Part shown: piece by piece, positions 1 to 13,600 of the stretch
How positions within the stretch are numbered: position 1 is the first letter of the stretch
How the letters are laid out: each line of letters opens with the position of its first letter
From: Trichostrongylus colubriformis
Taxonomy: Eukaryota; Nematoda; Chromadorea; Rhabditida; Trichostrongylidae
DNA: 64,000 nt
Assembly (NCBI GenBank): GCA_963978905.1
Contig: OZ022259.1
Location: 48,316,727 to 48,380,726, forward strand
Reading direction: 5' to 3'
The notes under the pieces: model-generated
Database searches by the model: none
What the model saw: only the letters and a program-made list of their open reading frames with translations
Told to the model about the DNA's origin: nothing
Made by a program: the position numbers and the translations under genes

Positions 1-335
1 AATTCTCATCATCACTTGTCCGCTGTAGAGATGTCCTTTGTTGTCTCGTAAGGTGTATTTCATTCATCAGTGATTATGTGAAACAAGTGAAACAACACAC
101 AGCAACAAACAAGTAAATCAATGGAGTGAAGAATAAGCGAAACGTAAGGAAATAGTGTGATTACAACTAGAACCTAGTTAATTCACTATCGATGTCTTGG
201 CAAGGTGCCGTGTGTGAATTGCGGCAACTGCAAGCCACCGTCCTCCCATACCGTAAACCAAAATTGCCCTCCTCCCGCTGCTTATGTAAGTCAATAGGTT
301 CAGTGCAGTGCATTCTCTCACAACGGGAAATCGGT
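1..335 (+). repeat. Dispersed repeat, copy 1 of 3 (non-coding, left of the first visible exon)
   Basis: The stretch TCTTGGCAAGGTGCC followed by a GCGGCAACTGCAAG-like block and CAAAATTGCC reappears in reverse orientation near 25960-26310 and more loosely at 46380-46765. The shared part also includes the A-rich GTGAAACAAGTGAAACAAC segment. The region is intronic for IFT139. Small open frames here look incidental. Confidence 0.6.
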
Positions 336-439
336 TGCAGACATAGTTTCATTGTCCAAGCTTTGATGCAAAAAGTCCAATTTTGGGTCACCTCACTCTT
401 TTCCAAGAAGAAAAATAATCGAATCTTTCCAAATTGCAG

Positions 440-1608
440 ATCACATGCCTTTGTGGATGGACAGACCTGTTGCTCGGTAGGGATCAAAAATCCACGATAG
501 AAATGTTTGAGAAAGCAGTGGATAAAGGATATCTTGATGGTTATGTAGGCAAAATAGCTGTGTACACATCAAGACAGCTAGCAAATGATGCGAAAGCTCT
601 TGCTAAAGTGAGTTTTCATCAGCTACTCTATAATATTGTACTCAGCACCACCCTCAATACTTCAAAGCACGATCCCACGTTTATCGAAGCCTCTTTACTA
701 ATGACGATGAGGGCGACGATCCACTCAATCGTCACATTGTTGCTATATCGTTGGATTGATGAAAGTTGTCATTCAGGCTTAGGCTTGTCACTCCGATATT
801 GTGGGTTATATTGAAACCGATCTTCACGGTGTAAATGTCTGCCGAGACCTCCTACATCTGCACTTTCATATCTGAAAAAATGTTTTACGCTTTCAAGCAT
901 TCAAACCTTGCCACAGACTAGTCACTGATCAATCGCTCTTCAGTGTGTGCCAGGCATCTGGCTCTCGTCAAGAAGTGATATGGCACTAGGATGTATATTT
1001 GACCTACACATTGACTTATAGGGGCTAGGCACTGCAAAGATAATGTATTTATGTCTTTACTAAAGTAGTTGAAAACTTAACGTCAAACCTCGAAGTTAAT
1101 CGGACGGTTAACTTCATGTTTTCATACTTTATTTTTCTTTTTTATTGTTCTATTTCTATTTTATTTATGTTGTTTTGTGGTATCACTGTCATACAAGTTT
1201 CGATGCACTTTTGTTGATGTTATTTAGGATTATCTATCTATTCATTTTCTGTTTAGGACTATTTGCACATTTTTAGGATGCCTTGACGGCCTGTTTTAGT
1301 CACTTACCTTTCCATGTCGAGACAACGAGAGCTACCCTGTTAGCGAGGGAATGGAATAATGCTCTGCAAGCTATACAGAATTCCAACATCGTAGAGGTGA
1401 TCTTGTTTGTTCCGTTTATTTGTCTAAGTCAGGCTCATTGAAACAGATGGAGTCGATCTCATCTCCCTCGTTTGGGATTCATTCTGCTTTAACAAATCTT
1501 TCAAAAAAAAATTTTCAGTCGGATAATGTGTTTATACTTTTTCTGTTCGCCGTTCATACTATTTGTTCAAGTGGAAATAAAGTCGAGCAGGCGCTTACTG
1601 AACTACAG
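440..1608 (+). CDS. ift-139: IFT139 exons 1-3 in window (N-terminal TPR region)
   Basis: Exons 440-607, 1277-1396 and 1519-1608 encode residues 1-126 of the visible protein. Exon 1 follows the acceptor AAATTGCAG and begins [13 protein letters not shown], which corresponds to roughly residue 150-180 of the family, so earlier exons are upstream. All three exons begin and end in phase 0. Donors are GTGAGT (608), GTGATC (1397, weak) and GTTGGT (1609, weak). Helix-turn-helix TPR character is visible in [14 protein letters not shown] and [11 protein letters not shown]. There is no in-frame ATG upstream of 440 that extends the homology. Confidence 0.85.
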
Positions 1609-4600
1609 GTTGGTAAAATGAATATACTTATAGTTAGCGATTCTCTATATTTTCTCTGAAGAGTGTCGTCCTCATAGAGGTGGGAGTGGTGGAAAGATTT
1701 ACAATGCCAGAAGCGCAAAGAGGACAATACGGTATAGTTTGTTATTTGGAGCCCAATGACAGTAAGACGCATGACTGTTATATTGCCCTCCGCGATGTGC
1801 CTCGCACTTGACATACGGCCAAGTTCGGAGATGGATTTTAATCCCCAGCGTTTAGCTTGGACAAAAGCCAATGCTTCCCGGCTTGTCTGAGATCTGGCAC
1901 TAATCTGGTCGTGAGAAAAAGAGAGGCGTGATGGGCTTGACCGCGGCTCGTCAAGGTGCAGGGACTCTTGCAAAAACGCCTAGAACTTCCACATGCTTGC
2001 AGTGGCACCCACTAATCACCCCCTCCCCCCCCCCCTCATTCGAACGCCCACTTCGTCGGACATCCCTTTGAGGAGCTCCAGCTCAGTCGGCTCTTGTTTT
2101 TTTTCACGTGAAACTTCGCATTCGACCGTTGGTAAGCAAATACAGCATACACTCCATATCACAGACTGGAGGAGGCGTGACCTACAGACTTGCACGAGAG
2201 CGCGGAGGCATCAGGGCACACTTGATAGTTGTCCACCAAATAGCTGATGTCGGCTGCTTTTTTTCTGATTTCTATCGTTATTCTACACAGCGACGCTCGT
2301 TTTCATGTGGTAAACGAGTTTTGATGCAACGAGGGCGACTTCGACGAAACTGAGTGCAATACTCGATAAAAACGTTGGAGAAACGCAAAAACATCATGAT
2401 AAAGTGATGATTTCGGGATAACCGTGCAGTATTCATACAAATCGATTTGCATTGAATATCGATCACCTCATCGAAAACTGATGTTGTATACAACGATCAA
2501 GCGAACTTCGATACTGCTGCCTTGGCGGCCTAGTTCGTGGGCCACGCCCTATCTAGTGCCCTGATATGGACTGTGAATATATTAGGTAGTCTAAAAAGTC
2601 TTTTCGTATTTTTAAATACCGCTTTTTCCCTCAAAACTGCTTTCCAAAAAATTTCTTCTGTACATATATATATATATGTAGTACAAGTCCACACGCATCT
2701 ATAGGTATTGTTGTCTTCCATCTTCCGGATATCCCTTTTCGGCAAAATAAAAATATGAAAAGTCAAATCATTTTCAATTCCAATTTTTTTCTTTGAATGG
2801 CGTTAGACAGGGAAAGGAAAAAGTGATAATCCGATGGAGCAAGATCAGGGCTATAAGGCAGCAATTTTTATCCGAGCTCGAGAATTTTTTGAAAGAAAAA
2901 ATTTTAAAAAATTTTTACCACTAGTGAAAAAATGACTCGCCAAAAAATTCTCGAGCTTGGATAAAAATTGCTGCCCCATCCACCTTATAGCCCTCACCTT
3001 GCTCCATCGGATTATCACCTTTTCCTTTCCCTGTCTAACGCCATTCAAAGAATAAATTTTTTATAATTTTTGTATTGAAAATGAGGTTGACCGTTGATAT
3101 GTTTATTTTGCCGAAAAAGGTTATCCGGGAGATGGAAGACAATAATACCTATAGATGCGTGTGGACTTGTACTACATGTGCATGTACAGAAGAGATTGCT
3201 GGAAAGCAGTTTGGAGGGAAAAAGCGGTATTTGAAAATACGAAAAAAACTTTTTAGACTACCCAATGTGAGTAATGAACGAACTCAGTTTCCCGTTGACG
3301 ATTCTTCAAATAACTACTTTTGGTGGATGCTTGGGACCAGTTACCTAATTTCGTAAAATATTAATTTAGGTGAGTGCCCAAGATCAATACCTATAAATCA
3401 GCTTGCTGGCTTCAGCACTCGCGGCTCACGTTACCCCGGCAGAGTAACTTCTTAGCCGAACAACTAAGGGATGAAGTCGGTTCCTGGGTCTGGATAGTGG
3501 ACGCACAGTAATTTGACTAACGGGAGCTCACTTGAGATCTGGAGCACTTTCATTTTATGAAAGTCAGATTTTTGAACTTTTTTGACCTCGTGAGCCCTTC
3601 TTGCGATTCGGACTTTGAATTTTGGAAATTGGTGACCCCATTAAAATTACCTAATGATCCACTTTATGATAGATTATAGACAGCTTTGGATGCGACGGAA
3701 AGTGGTAATCATGCGTTGTACGGACGAATGGCCAGTTGCCTTTATAGAATGGGTGCACGAAATCGAACTGTTTTAGCCTTTGCCAGGTACGGTCACTCCT
3801 CTCTTTTTGCTCTTTTTCTTCCTTACCTTAATCTCCCACTGAATTTTTGAATTATCAAAATCTGACTCGTAATCATTAAAACTGTGACTTCATATGACAT
3901 TCATATTTGTCAACTTATACAGGGGGTGCCAAAAATAAAGTAGTTTTGCTCACGGCTCACATCCACCTAGTATGCAAAACATAGGGAAACGAAAGAGATA
4001 AAAGTGCTGGGGCAAAATATTCTCGAAATGTTTCTCTAGAAACAGGAGCAAGGTGAGACTGTTTACTTCCACCCATCAAAATACGGAGCTTTCAGTCAGC
4101 GCAGTCGGGCTCCAGAGCGCCTATCCTATTAAGGTCCGCTTAGAGCCGTGGAGCCAGGTTCGGGGGTAGGTCTTTTGTGGGAAGCTTCCTGAGGATTACC
4201 CCTCCGGTTAATGGAAGACACAGAACCCCTGCTGCTTGGATAAGGCTGCTATGATTCGAGGTATCATTTTTCATACCTCAGACACCTCTCCGTAGGGGTT
4301 TTAGTGGTAACGGCACGTTCTCGTTCTTAGAAACGAAGGGCGCTGGGAACCCGGAAAAGACGGAATGTTCAAGAACACCACCCAGTATGAATCCTCTCGG
4401 GTACCTAAAGTGAACGGACCTTAGCAAGGCTATGAACGAGGGCGACGAAGTTTCGGATTCTGCCCAGTTGAGGTGACACATCTTGTTCACTCGGAACAGC
4501 TCCCGTTCCTGCTCGTGTAGAAGGCTGTTGCGTAGTATAATGATAGAGAGAGGTCTTCTCTTTATTTTAGGGATGAAAATACCTGGTCAGAATTCGCTGA

Positions 4601-7600
4601 AGTTCGACTAAAGTAGGTTTGAAAGTGGAGGAGTAAAATTACTTTATTTTTTGGCACACCCTATATATGTTCCGGATCCGATCAAATGCATCCGAAATAT
4701 TTTAGAGCTGAGCATACGGTCGCGGTGCGGCCAGCTGAAGGTACAGTCCATTCACAGCGCCAGATAGGGCGTGGCCTGAGTGGCGAGAGTTAGAGTGTGC
4801 GGCGAGAGTGGAAGTGTGTGGAGCGGAGGGAGAGTTTGATACACTCTCACCCAAGTCCGTTGGCCACGCCCAAATGGACTGTATGAGGCCTCGCGATTAT
4901 GCTCGTGTTTTATGTTCGGTATTAGGGCACTTGTTTTAACAATAGAATTTTCCACATATTTTATATGTTCTTCATAAATATATTTTTATATATTTCGCAG
5001 AGAACTGTTGGCACGAGCCAATAAAAAATCGCTACGCCCCGCGTATGTTGTGGACGAGCTAAGGGTGGCAATATCGCTAGATGACATTCGAGAAGTGACA
5101 TCGAAAGTGAAGGAGCTGATGTCGATGGATTGCGACGATCCGTATGCAGCGCTTGGTAAGACCTGCATTTATATCGGGGATTTTGCTCACTATTTCAATT
5201 GTTGACTTTATTAAGATCATTTTTTATGGAGCCCCTTCACAAATTGTATTACTTTCAAACTAAATTATGTCTCGTAATCGAATTTTTTTTGCATGTGGAA
5301 TCGAATATTGATTATCGGGTTAGGAATATGATTTGCAAACTCTCAGAGAGCACTTGGGGAAAGCCGGATATACTCAAGAACCTTGAACATAAAATAATCT
5401 GCAAAATTAGAGAAGAATTTTTTATAATCCCTTAGCACACAGTAGGGCTCTCAGCTCGAACGTGGTTAATTGCTGCTAAAATCGGGGTTTTCGCTTGACG
5501 TAAGGAATGTACGGACTTTAGCTCACGTTACCGAAGGCCGCGTACGGAGAGAACTCAGCGAGGCTTCACTTTGAAAAAGCCCTTGGAGGCTCTGGTTAAC
5601 CATGCTTCCAATGGTGCATGCCATGTGTTGCGTATGACCGCAATAGATCACGGATCTGCTCAGCTCCATCATTACTGGCACCGAGTGCTGGAGAAAACCT
5701 CCTCAACTCAGGCCTGGTGGAGTAATCGCTCTCTTTTTTGTTTCAAAGTGTTTCATTTTCTTTTCCCGTATTGCGGTTTTTTAGTATTTAAACCCTGATT
5801 TCCAGCGGCAGTTAATTATCGTACCATTGAGTTTGTGCTTTTGAGTTTACTACACTGCGTTTCAAAACTGTTCTGATCAGAAAAAAGTTGTACTCGCACG
5901 AAGTTTGCGGACGCTTCTGAAACTGCCATCGATCAGATCTTCATAGCTTCGGACGCTCTGATAGACTTGGGATACCCCACACAACAAACATGCACTCTAG
6001 GACAATACGAGTAGAATTGTTTGATAATGTTGTGCTATTTGAAGGAGTGACTCTTTCGAATCTGATGAACGGCAAAGTTGACGATGCGTCAGCCCAGTTG
6101 ACTTTCATGAAAGAAGCAAATCCAAATATCTCAAACCATGCGGTGAGTTTTTTTACCCTCTCCGATATATGGAGGGGAATAGTTTTCTGTGATGATTAGC
6201 ATCATGCTTGTCTTGGGTGCCTCGTCTTTTTACTACCCTTAGCGGTATGAAAGACAATATACCAGGAATTAAAGTTGTTTTTGTTTATACTTAATCAGTT
6301 ACCTGCAATCAATAATTATTCCAAACCTTAAACTCCATGTGTTTTCAGATTTACCATTTCGCTGAAGCAGTCATAGCGAAAAATAAAAAGAACTCATATG
6401 AGCAATTCATGCAGATGATCAATGATGCTATAATTGTACACTTTGATAAAGTACAGGTAATGTTTGGACCTATTTATTGAACAGACAAGAGCTATTTCCC
6501 CCGACAGCGGATGTTTGTGGGGTGTCTCAAATAAATGTATAGGTCTTATAATCAGCTGGCAGCACATACAAAACTGACAGAACACTGCTATGATGGGAGA
6601 GGTTAGGCCGCGTTCATACTCTGCGGTACCGGCGAGGCGTGGCTGCGTCTCTTTGCGTTTCCGCCTATGCCACCCTGCCTCGTTGCCTACGTCGTATCTG
6701 CACCTCCCCGTGCCACTCTGTCTCGCTGCCTGTGAACGCAGCCACGCCCCGTCGGTTCAGTGCTGGAAATGAAAGCGGTCTCAGGGGTGTAAGGATGGTG
6801 AGTGGGGCACGATACTCACACAAATCATGCGTAACGATCAGAGAAAATGAGGTACTCATTTTTAACACTGAACATGTCATCAGTATTTCCAGGGCATTCC
6901 ATTCGGCGTAGATTACCTACGTGCTCTGGACGCTGATTTCCTTATGGGCCTTGTCTATCAGCTGATGGACTATGCTCCAATCGTGGTGAGCTCGCTTGCT
7001 TTCTACATGCAGTGCCATAAGTAATTGCTTTTGACCATAACCATCCTAGTTGATGTAGGTTTTTCAGCTCACTCCTTATGAACAACAGTAGAGGGCCGAC
7101 CGCACTGAGTTTTGATGCCAATGTACGGACAGCTCCTTGTCTACCAGAGTAAATTTGGCCGCTCGTCGAAGTGATAGTTTTCCGAAAAACCCATAAAACT
7201 TTTCCTTATTTCACAAGAAGCAATCAGGATGATTTCTGTTCCTGGAAAATGGATGTAGATTAATTAAGTACTGCAAATGAGAGGTAAAAATGAAGTGTAA
7301 GACCCAAAAGTTCAACAGGTGGCGCTCCTTCAGCTCAGTCAACTTCTGTGACTAAAGTACCTTCAACCGCGATCCGTTACCAACTTATCGATAGAAGCCG
7401 GACGAGGATTTGTGGTGTGCGCGGGCATACACGGTGGCGCAGTGATCTGGGAAACCGCGGCCACAAAAGGTCTGCTGGCCAGCAATATAGGGCTTCACTA
7501 AGGAGGTAGAGCGCGTCTTTCACTGCGGACAGCGCTGCACATCGTCTCCTTAAAGGAATCGTCCACGGAAAATGAGTTTTTGTGTTACCCATATGTTTAT

Positions 7601-10600
7601 GTTGTATTTGCCTAATGTTGGCCTCATGCAAAATTTCACGCGAAAAAATGTGAATCTGGCTGAGATACAGCACCACAAAGTGCGGTCCCAGTGGGCGGGG
7701 CCTCCGTGTAAAAGCCTCGTACCGCGTCCGCCGTGGTCGGAGACGCATTGTAGGAACAGAAGGTTACGTAAATAGTCCTACTCTCCGTTCCCAACGGCGG
7801 CGGAAGACGGGACGAGGCTTCTGCACGGAGGCCCCGCCCACTGGGACCGCACTTTGTGGTGCTGTATCTCAGCCAGATTCACATTTTTTCGCGTGAAATT
7901 TCGCATGAGGCCAACATTAGGCAAATACAACATAAACATATGGGTAACACAAAAACTCATTTTCCGTGGACGATTCCTTTAAACTCCTAGACGTTTATTC
8001 ATGTTAATCATGTTCTCTACGCATAAATACCAAAGTTAGCTTTCTCTTCACCACCACTACCCTATTTGGACATTTTTAATGGCTGATTTCCTATTTTCAC
8101 TGTATGTTGTTCAATACCAGTTTTCAATCGAGACAGAGCCCTAGTAGTGAATGACTCCGGTCAGCTGGACACATAACGGAGCTTGCTTGCTATATATGTT
8201 GTGCGGAAGTGTGTTGTCAAAAATACGACCCACTTTTGGTGGAAAAAGAGTCCCAGGAAGATATGTTATCCTCCATATTAGAAAACATATGATCGTAGCA
8301 TTTGTCAAAAAAGCATTTGTCAAAAATACGACCCACTTTTTGTAGAAAAAAAGTCCCAGGAAGATATGTTATCCTCCATATTCGAAAACATATGATCGCA
8401 GCATTTGACCTCGATACCTTTCCAGAAAACCAGGAAATTGTGGTTTGAAGCTCGTGCATCACCATGTGTTGCACGCGATACGTTATGGATTAAGGTGATG
8501 ACCAATATTTAACCTAATTTCACCCAACCAATACATAACAAGCCATATTGCGCCTAGCTTTTCACTGGCTTGTGACTGTTTTATTTGTGAGGGTGAGCAC
8601 ATATGGAAGGAACTCCTGAAATTACTTTGTCTTCTTCCAGCCGTTGAAGGCTCCAGATGAAACCCTGAAGACAGCAGAGCGTATCCTGAAAATCATTGTT
8701 GAAAATAGTCCAGGTAATGAGTCTTATTCGGCCATTTATTCGTTTTAAAATCATTTTAATTGTTGTTGTGTTTCTTTCACTATAACTATATTTAGGAATA
8801 AGTCAAGCATATTTTATTCTGGCCCGCTGTTTATTCCTCCATTCGGAGTGGGATGCGGCTGATCGGATGATTGAAGAATGTCTTCAGAAAAACGAGACCT
8901 CCGCCGATGCATATCTACTCAGAGCTGAGGTACGTACCTGCAAACATAGGTTAATGTATGTCACCAACAATGTTCTCGTGAGGGCCGATTGCAAATATAC
9001 CGCCGCTGCAATTTTATGTGTAGGTAAAACAAAACTCAGTTTGGAAGTATAGGGCGTAGGAAAATAAGCAAGTTACTGCGATGAATGGGTGTGGCGCTAG
9101 CAAGTGTGTTCTATAAAAGCCATAGATTAATCGAATTTCAGTTTTTGTTGTAGTTGTGCATTAATATTCAGTTTTAGATTAAACTTATGAAAGGACAAGT
9201 CACTGACGCGGACAGCTGTCTCAACACCGGTCTCAGTTTCAATTTCTCCGTGCGAGACAGTTCTCTCTTCCACCTGATCAAGGCTAAGGTGCACAAGGTA
9301 ACTTCTGCTTACAATTAGACTTCTTCGTGATTTGACGCCGTTAGGTAGATAGGTAGAAAGAGAAAAAATGGCAGGCCTTTGAGCTCGTACAATTTAGTAC
9401 TACAGTTTTTCCCTAGAATTCTGAAGGATGAGAAAAATTCATTCAGTTTTTAACGATCACTGCCCGTTGCAACAAACTAATTCACTGTGCCAAACTGCGA
9501 GGTTACGGTGTTTTTTCTATTAACTAATATATTCTCAGTTCGAAAATAAAAACCTTGATTTCTGAAAGTCACAAAATTTTACCCTTTGTTTTTGCGGAGA
9601 GGTGCACGTTACCACAAAGAGGAGCGACACCGTTGGAAATTATTTAGGCCGTTTGTGGAATATGAAAGTAGAGATACTAGCAGTGCAACAGTGGAGACAT
9701 AATAGTATGGAACGGTGAGAAATCCGAATGGCTTTGTCTCCCACCGGTGGCCCTTATCGAGGACGTGTTTTCGCGCCCTCTGCATCACTGAAGGGTTGTG
9801 CAGAGGATGAAGCCAGCTTGCCAACATTGCTCCTCCCTCCATGGCTGCTTCGTGGTCGCGCACCGTAGCGCAACGCACGCAGGCGAGGCGATATTACAGG
9901 ACTTGAAGCCGTACTCCAACGGAGATCCGCCACCGATCATTTCTCCGAATGTTGCTCAATCATTTAAAGACAACATGTTTTCCCTGCTGATTTACCGCAA
10001 TAACCCCAGCTTGTCTTTGAAGATCATGTATTACCTGTGATGGTCACATTTTACTGTACAAAAGATCATGGGTTTTGAGAACTCGGAAATACTACAGTGA
10101 ATCTGCCCATTCACAGAACTCTTTAAGATTCATTATGATTCAGGGTTTGTTATGTCAGGATCAAGCTTATGTATACGGCTCATTCTGTAGCATGATTTCC
10201 AGCAAAGACATGAACTTGAAAGAGCAGCCGACTTGCTGAAAGCTGGTTTAAAACTGCCACAGAAAGAAAAATCGAAGAATCTTCTGATGAGACAGGAAGG
10301 TGGTGACAGTCAGCGAATATCGATTCAGTTAGAATTGATAGATTGTCTCCAGACGATGAAGCAAACGGTAAATGGTTCATTTCCAGATGATTACTTTCCT
10401 TTCAGCTTCTATCAGTTGATCGTGCCAATCAAAAATCAATAATTGATTTTAGCATGAAGCTGAGCGAGTAATGAAGGAAGCCCTCGAACAGTGGAAAGGT
10501 AAACCGGAAGAACAGCAACTACTTTTGATGAATGCGCAGTTGCATGTTTCGAAAGGGGACGTCGATGGAGCTTTGGCAATCCTTAACACGGTAGGTTTTA

Positions 10601-13600
10601 AAAAATATCTGTTGCGCTGGAACTGTAGGGCTCCACACCCCTTTTAGGTCCAACCAGGTCAACCAAACTACTACGCGGCTCGGATAAAAATGGCCGAGAT
10701 ATATCTGGAAGAGAAAAGGGACAAAATGATGTTTACCGTTTGCTACAAGTGAGTAAGCATCATCCCTAATAATCGATTGCTGCCAGCTTTTCGGGCCGGT
10801 CCAAGTGTACTGCGATTGTTTTCAGAGAACTACTGAAAAGCGCTCCAACAGCAGCTACATACGCTTTGCTTGGTGACGCTTACATGAGCGTTCAGGAGGT
10901 ATGTTATCGTCTTAGGTACTGTTTAAAGCAGTGATAAGGGTAATTCAGGTCGAATGTGGAAAGATCATAAAATATGAAGGTTGATGTGCTTAATAGTACG
11001 AAAAAAACGGAATAGAACGGTCAAAAACCCGAGAAAAAAGACCCTTTCTCGCAGTTTGCTCTGAAATTGGGCGGGTCGGGTGGAAAAAAGGGGCGGGTTG
11101 GGATGAAACAAGTGGAAGTTGTTGGCACCGATTCTCTTCGGGAATTTCACCGGATGAAGTCTTCTTAGACCCTTAGCTTCCATTTGCATGACCCAGTTTA
11201 GGATTACCCCTATCACTGTATTGAACATGAAAAAGGACTTGCTGGAGTTAGATATTGAGTGCGTTTAGTGTGCGCCTTGCATCAGTTTTCGCCCACAACA
11301 ACTAATATTTCACTTGTACACGAAATAAACAACGAGGAAGAAGGACGTCCAGATTTTCTTTTTTTTAAAGGAACTGTACTGTTTCCAAATACCTATGCCT
11401 GCGTGGGGGGCTTAGCGTTTCTAGGTAATTTAATCCTGCATATGACGCAAATTCCGGAAGCCTCAACCCACCACGATATCTCTATTTCTCGCTGCTGTCT
11501 AAGTATCGCTTTTACGGCCTGGCGACAGGGGAAACCATAGTCATACGCTAAGGAGCCCAAACTGTTGATTTGGCTTTAGCACAACCCTCATAAGGCACTT
11601 TTCAAGACAAAGAACTATGGCTCATCTCCGCAGCATGATCAGTCATTGATTTTTTGAAGCGGGACGGGTACATAGCGTGCCCTTCTGAAGAAGATTCAAG
11701 TCTATAATCGATTCCAGCCGGATCGAGCGATCGAAGTGTACGAGATGGCGTTAAAAATGCAAAGTAAAGATATGGCTCTAACGGAGAAAATAGGCGAAGC
11801 CTACGTACTGTGTCATCTTTACTCGAAGGTAACCAGTTTTTTTCCGTTGAGCTTTCCGTTGAATTTTCTTGGGGTATCACTTCGTTTACATTTTTATTTG
11901 TAGGCAGTGAATTTCTACGAATCGGTGATGAATGCGACAAAAGATAAAAAGATGCGTCTGAAACTTGCCGATCTTCTTCATCGACTTGGTAACACCGAAA
12001 AATGCATGCGAATTCTCAGGCAACCACTTGACGAGGAGCCGAATCCCACAGGTTACTGCTACTCTTTTGTGGTTCTAAAAAGGAGATCTATGCTGAGGAA
12101 GACAACAGAGCCCAACTGCAGATCCAGCTACCATTTCTGCCCACGTCCAATATCTGAAACTTCTTGCCGAGGTGCAATTTGCTGGTGGAAAGCACACCGA
12201 GGCTCTCCATGATCTAGGAAAGTGAGTCTGCTCTCATCTTCTTTGCCGTTATCCCTTGCCACTTCTTACTCCATGGGGTACACTAATTCAGCTATGTGGA
12301 GTACTGAACTAGTAGATTTTAAAAGATTCGTGTATTGTAGCGCAAAGAACCTCCAAATGAAGCTGTTGGTACGAAACGATTCCGTCACAAATCTACAAGT
12401 GAAAAAGGAAATCTCAAAGTGAGCATTTACTGTGGATCTTGACTAACTTTTTCTTTTTTTTTTTCGAAAATTGGTTTTATTTCATCTTTGATATCAATAT
12501 GTGTCAACTTTTTCATTTTTCTCCAGAAATTGGTTTTATTTTATCTTTGATATCAACGGTACTCTTTACAGGATTCTCTGCAGCCAAGCAGAGATTTACA
12601 GTAATGCTCACGACCATCGCATGGTAATCGAGTGCTACAAAGAGGCACTAACTTACTACGAAACCGATATCAAGGTTGGTGAAGCATCACTAAGGGCATC
12701 AGAAAAGAAACTTTGGTGGTTCGCTCAATATGAAAGTAAGGATGATAACTAGTGCCGCAGTGAAGAAAGAAGAGAATGAAACAGCAAAAAAAAAAAACTA
12801 ATGAAACCCATAGGATTCCTCTCATCGATTTTCCAAGAGGTCGTGTTTTCGCGTCGCGTCCTTTGCATCAGTGGAGGGGTGGAGCAATGGCCATGCCAGG
12901 TCGCAGCTACTCGGCCATCCCCACACCGCACATCACCGTGGAGCCATGAAACTGTGTTTGAGACCTGAGGTTTTCACTCAAACACTCATTGAAAGAAAGA
13001 TGTTTTCAGACGATCCTGGCATTGGCGAGCCGCTATATGAACATCAATCGCTTGGCAGAATGCAAACAAATGTGTGACATGGCGCTCGCCATTGACAGAA
13101 ACAACGACGAAGCAACACTGGTGAGTGCTTCTCAACAATTTCAATTCTAGTATTTCCATAATTTCCAAATGATGGCTAATAGATGGTAATCAATGTAAGC
13201 TTGTGCAGTCGCTGCTTCCCATTGTACAGCCGGGCCATCGCCAAAACCTAGTTTTTGTTCACTCTTCGATCATTTTTGATTATTTCTAGTCACTACACTC
13301 TAGAATCGCCATATCATCCGATTTCTTTTGGAAAGGTTGACAAAGGGGCTCACTTCAAGTCTATTAAACGCCCACTTGGATCCACTTCTGCCCAGAAATA
13401 GATCTTTTGTAGCTTAGATCTGAAATTCTTAGCTCACTGCGCGAGCTGAAGAGATTCCGCAACCGAGGTAAAGACTTATTTCACACCCCTTCAGGGCGAG
13501 CTGATTGGTAGCAGGCCATCATATGAAGGGATGTTCTAAAAGTTATGGTGTATGCAAAATTATTGGGTTTGGGAAGTTTTTTTTGCCTGCCTTTTTTTTA

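Noticed and set aside
434..814. Open frame that seems to start at TTG 434
   Set aside because: The real coding part begins at the acceptor after 439 and ends at the GTGAGT donor at 608. The rest of the frame is intron read-through.
2530..3356. Two related 78-93 residue proteins on opposite strands
   Set aside because: They are translations of the two arms of one inverted-repeat element, which explains their mutual similarity.
7377..7960. Frames of 60-123 residues on both strands
   Set aside because: They lie in the TTAA foldback arms and their sequences are mirror images of each other.
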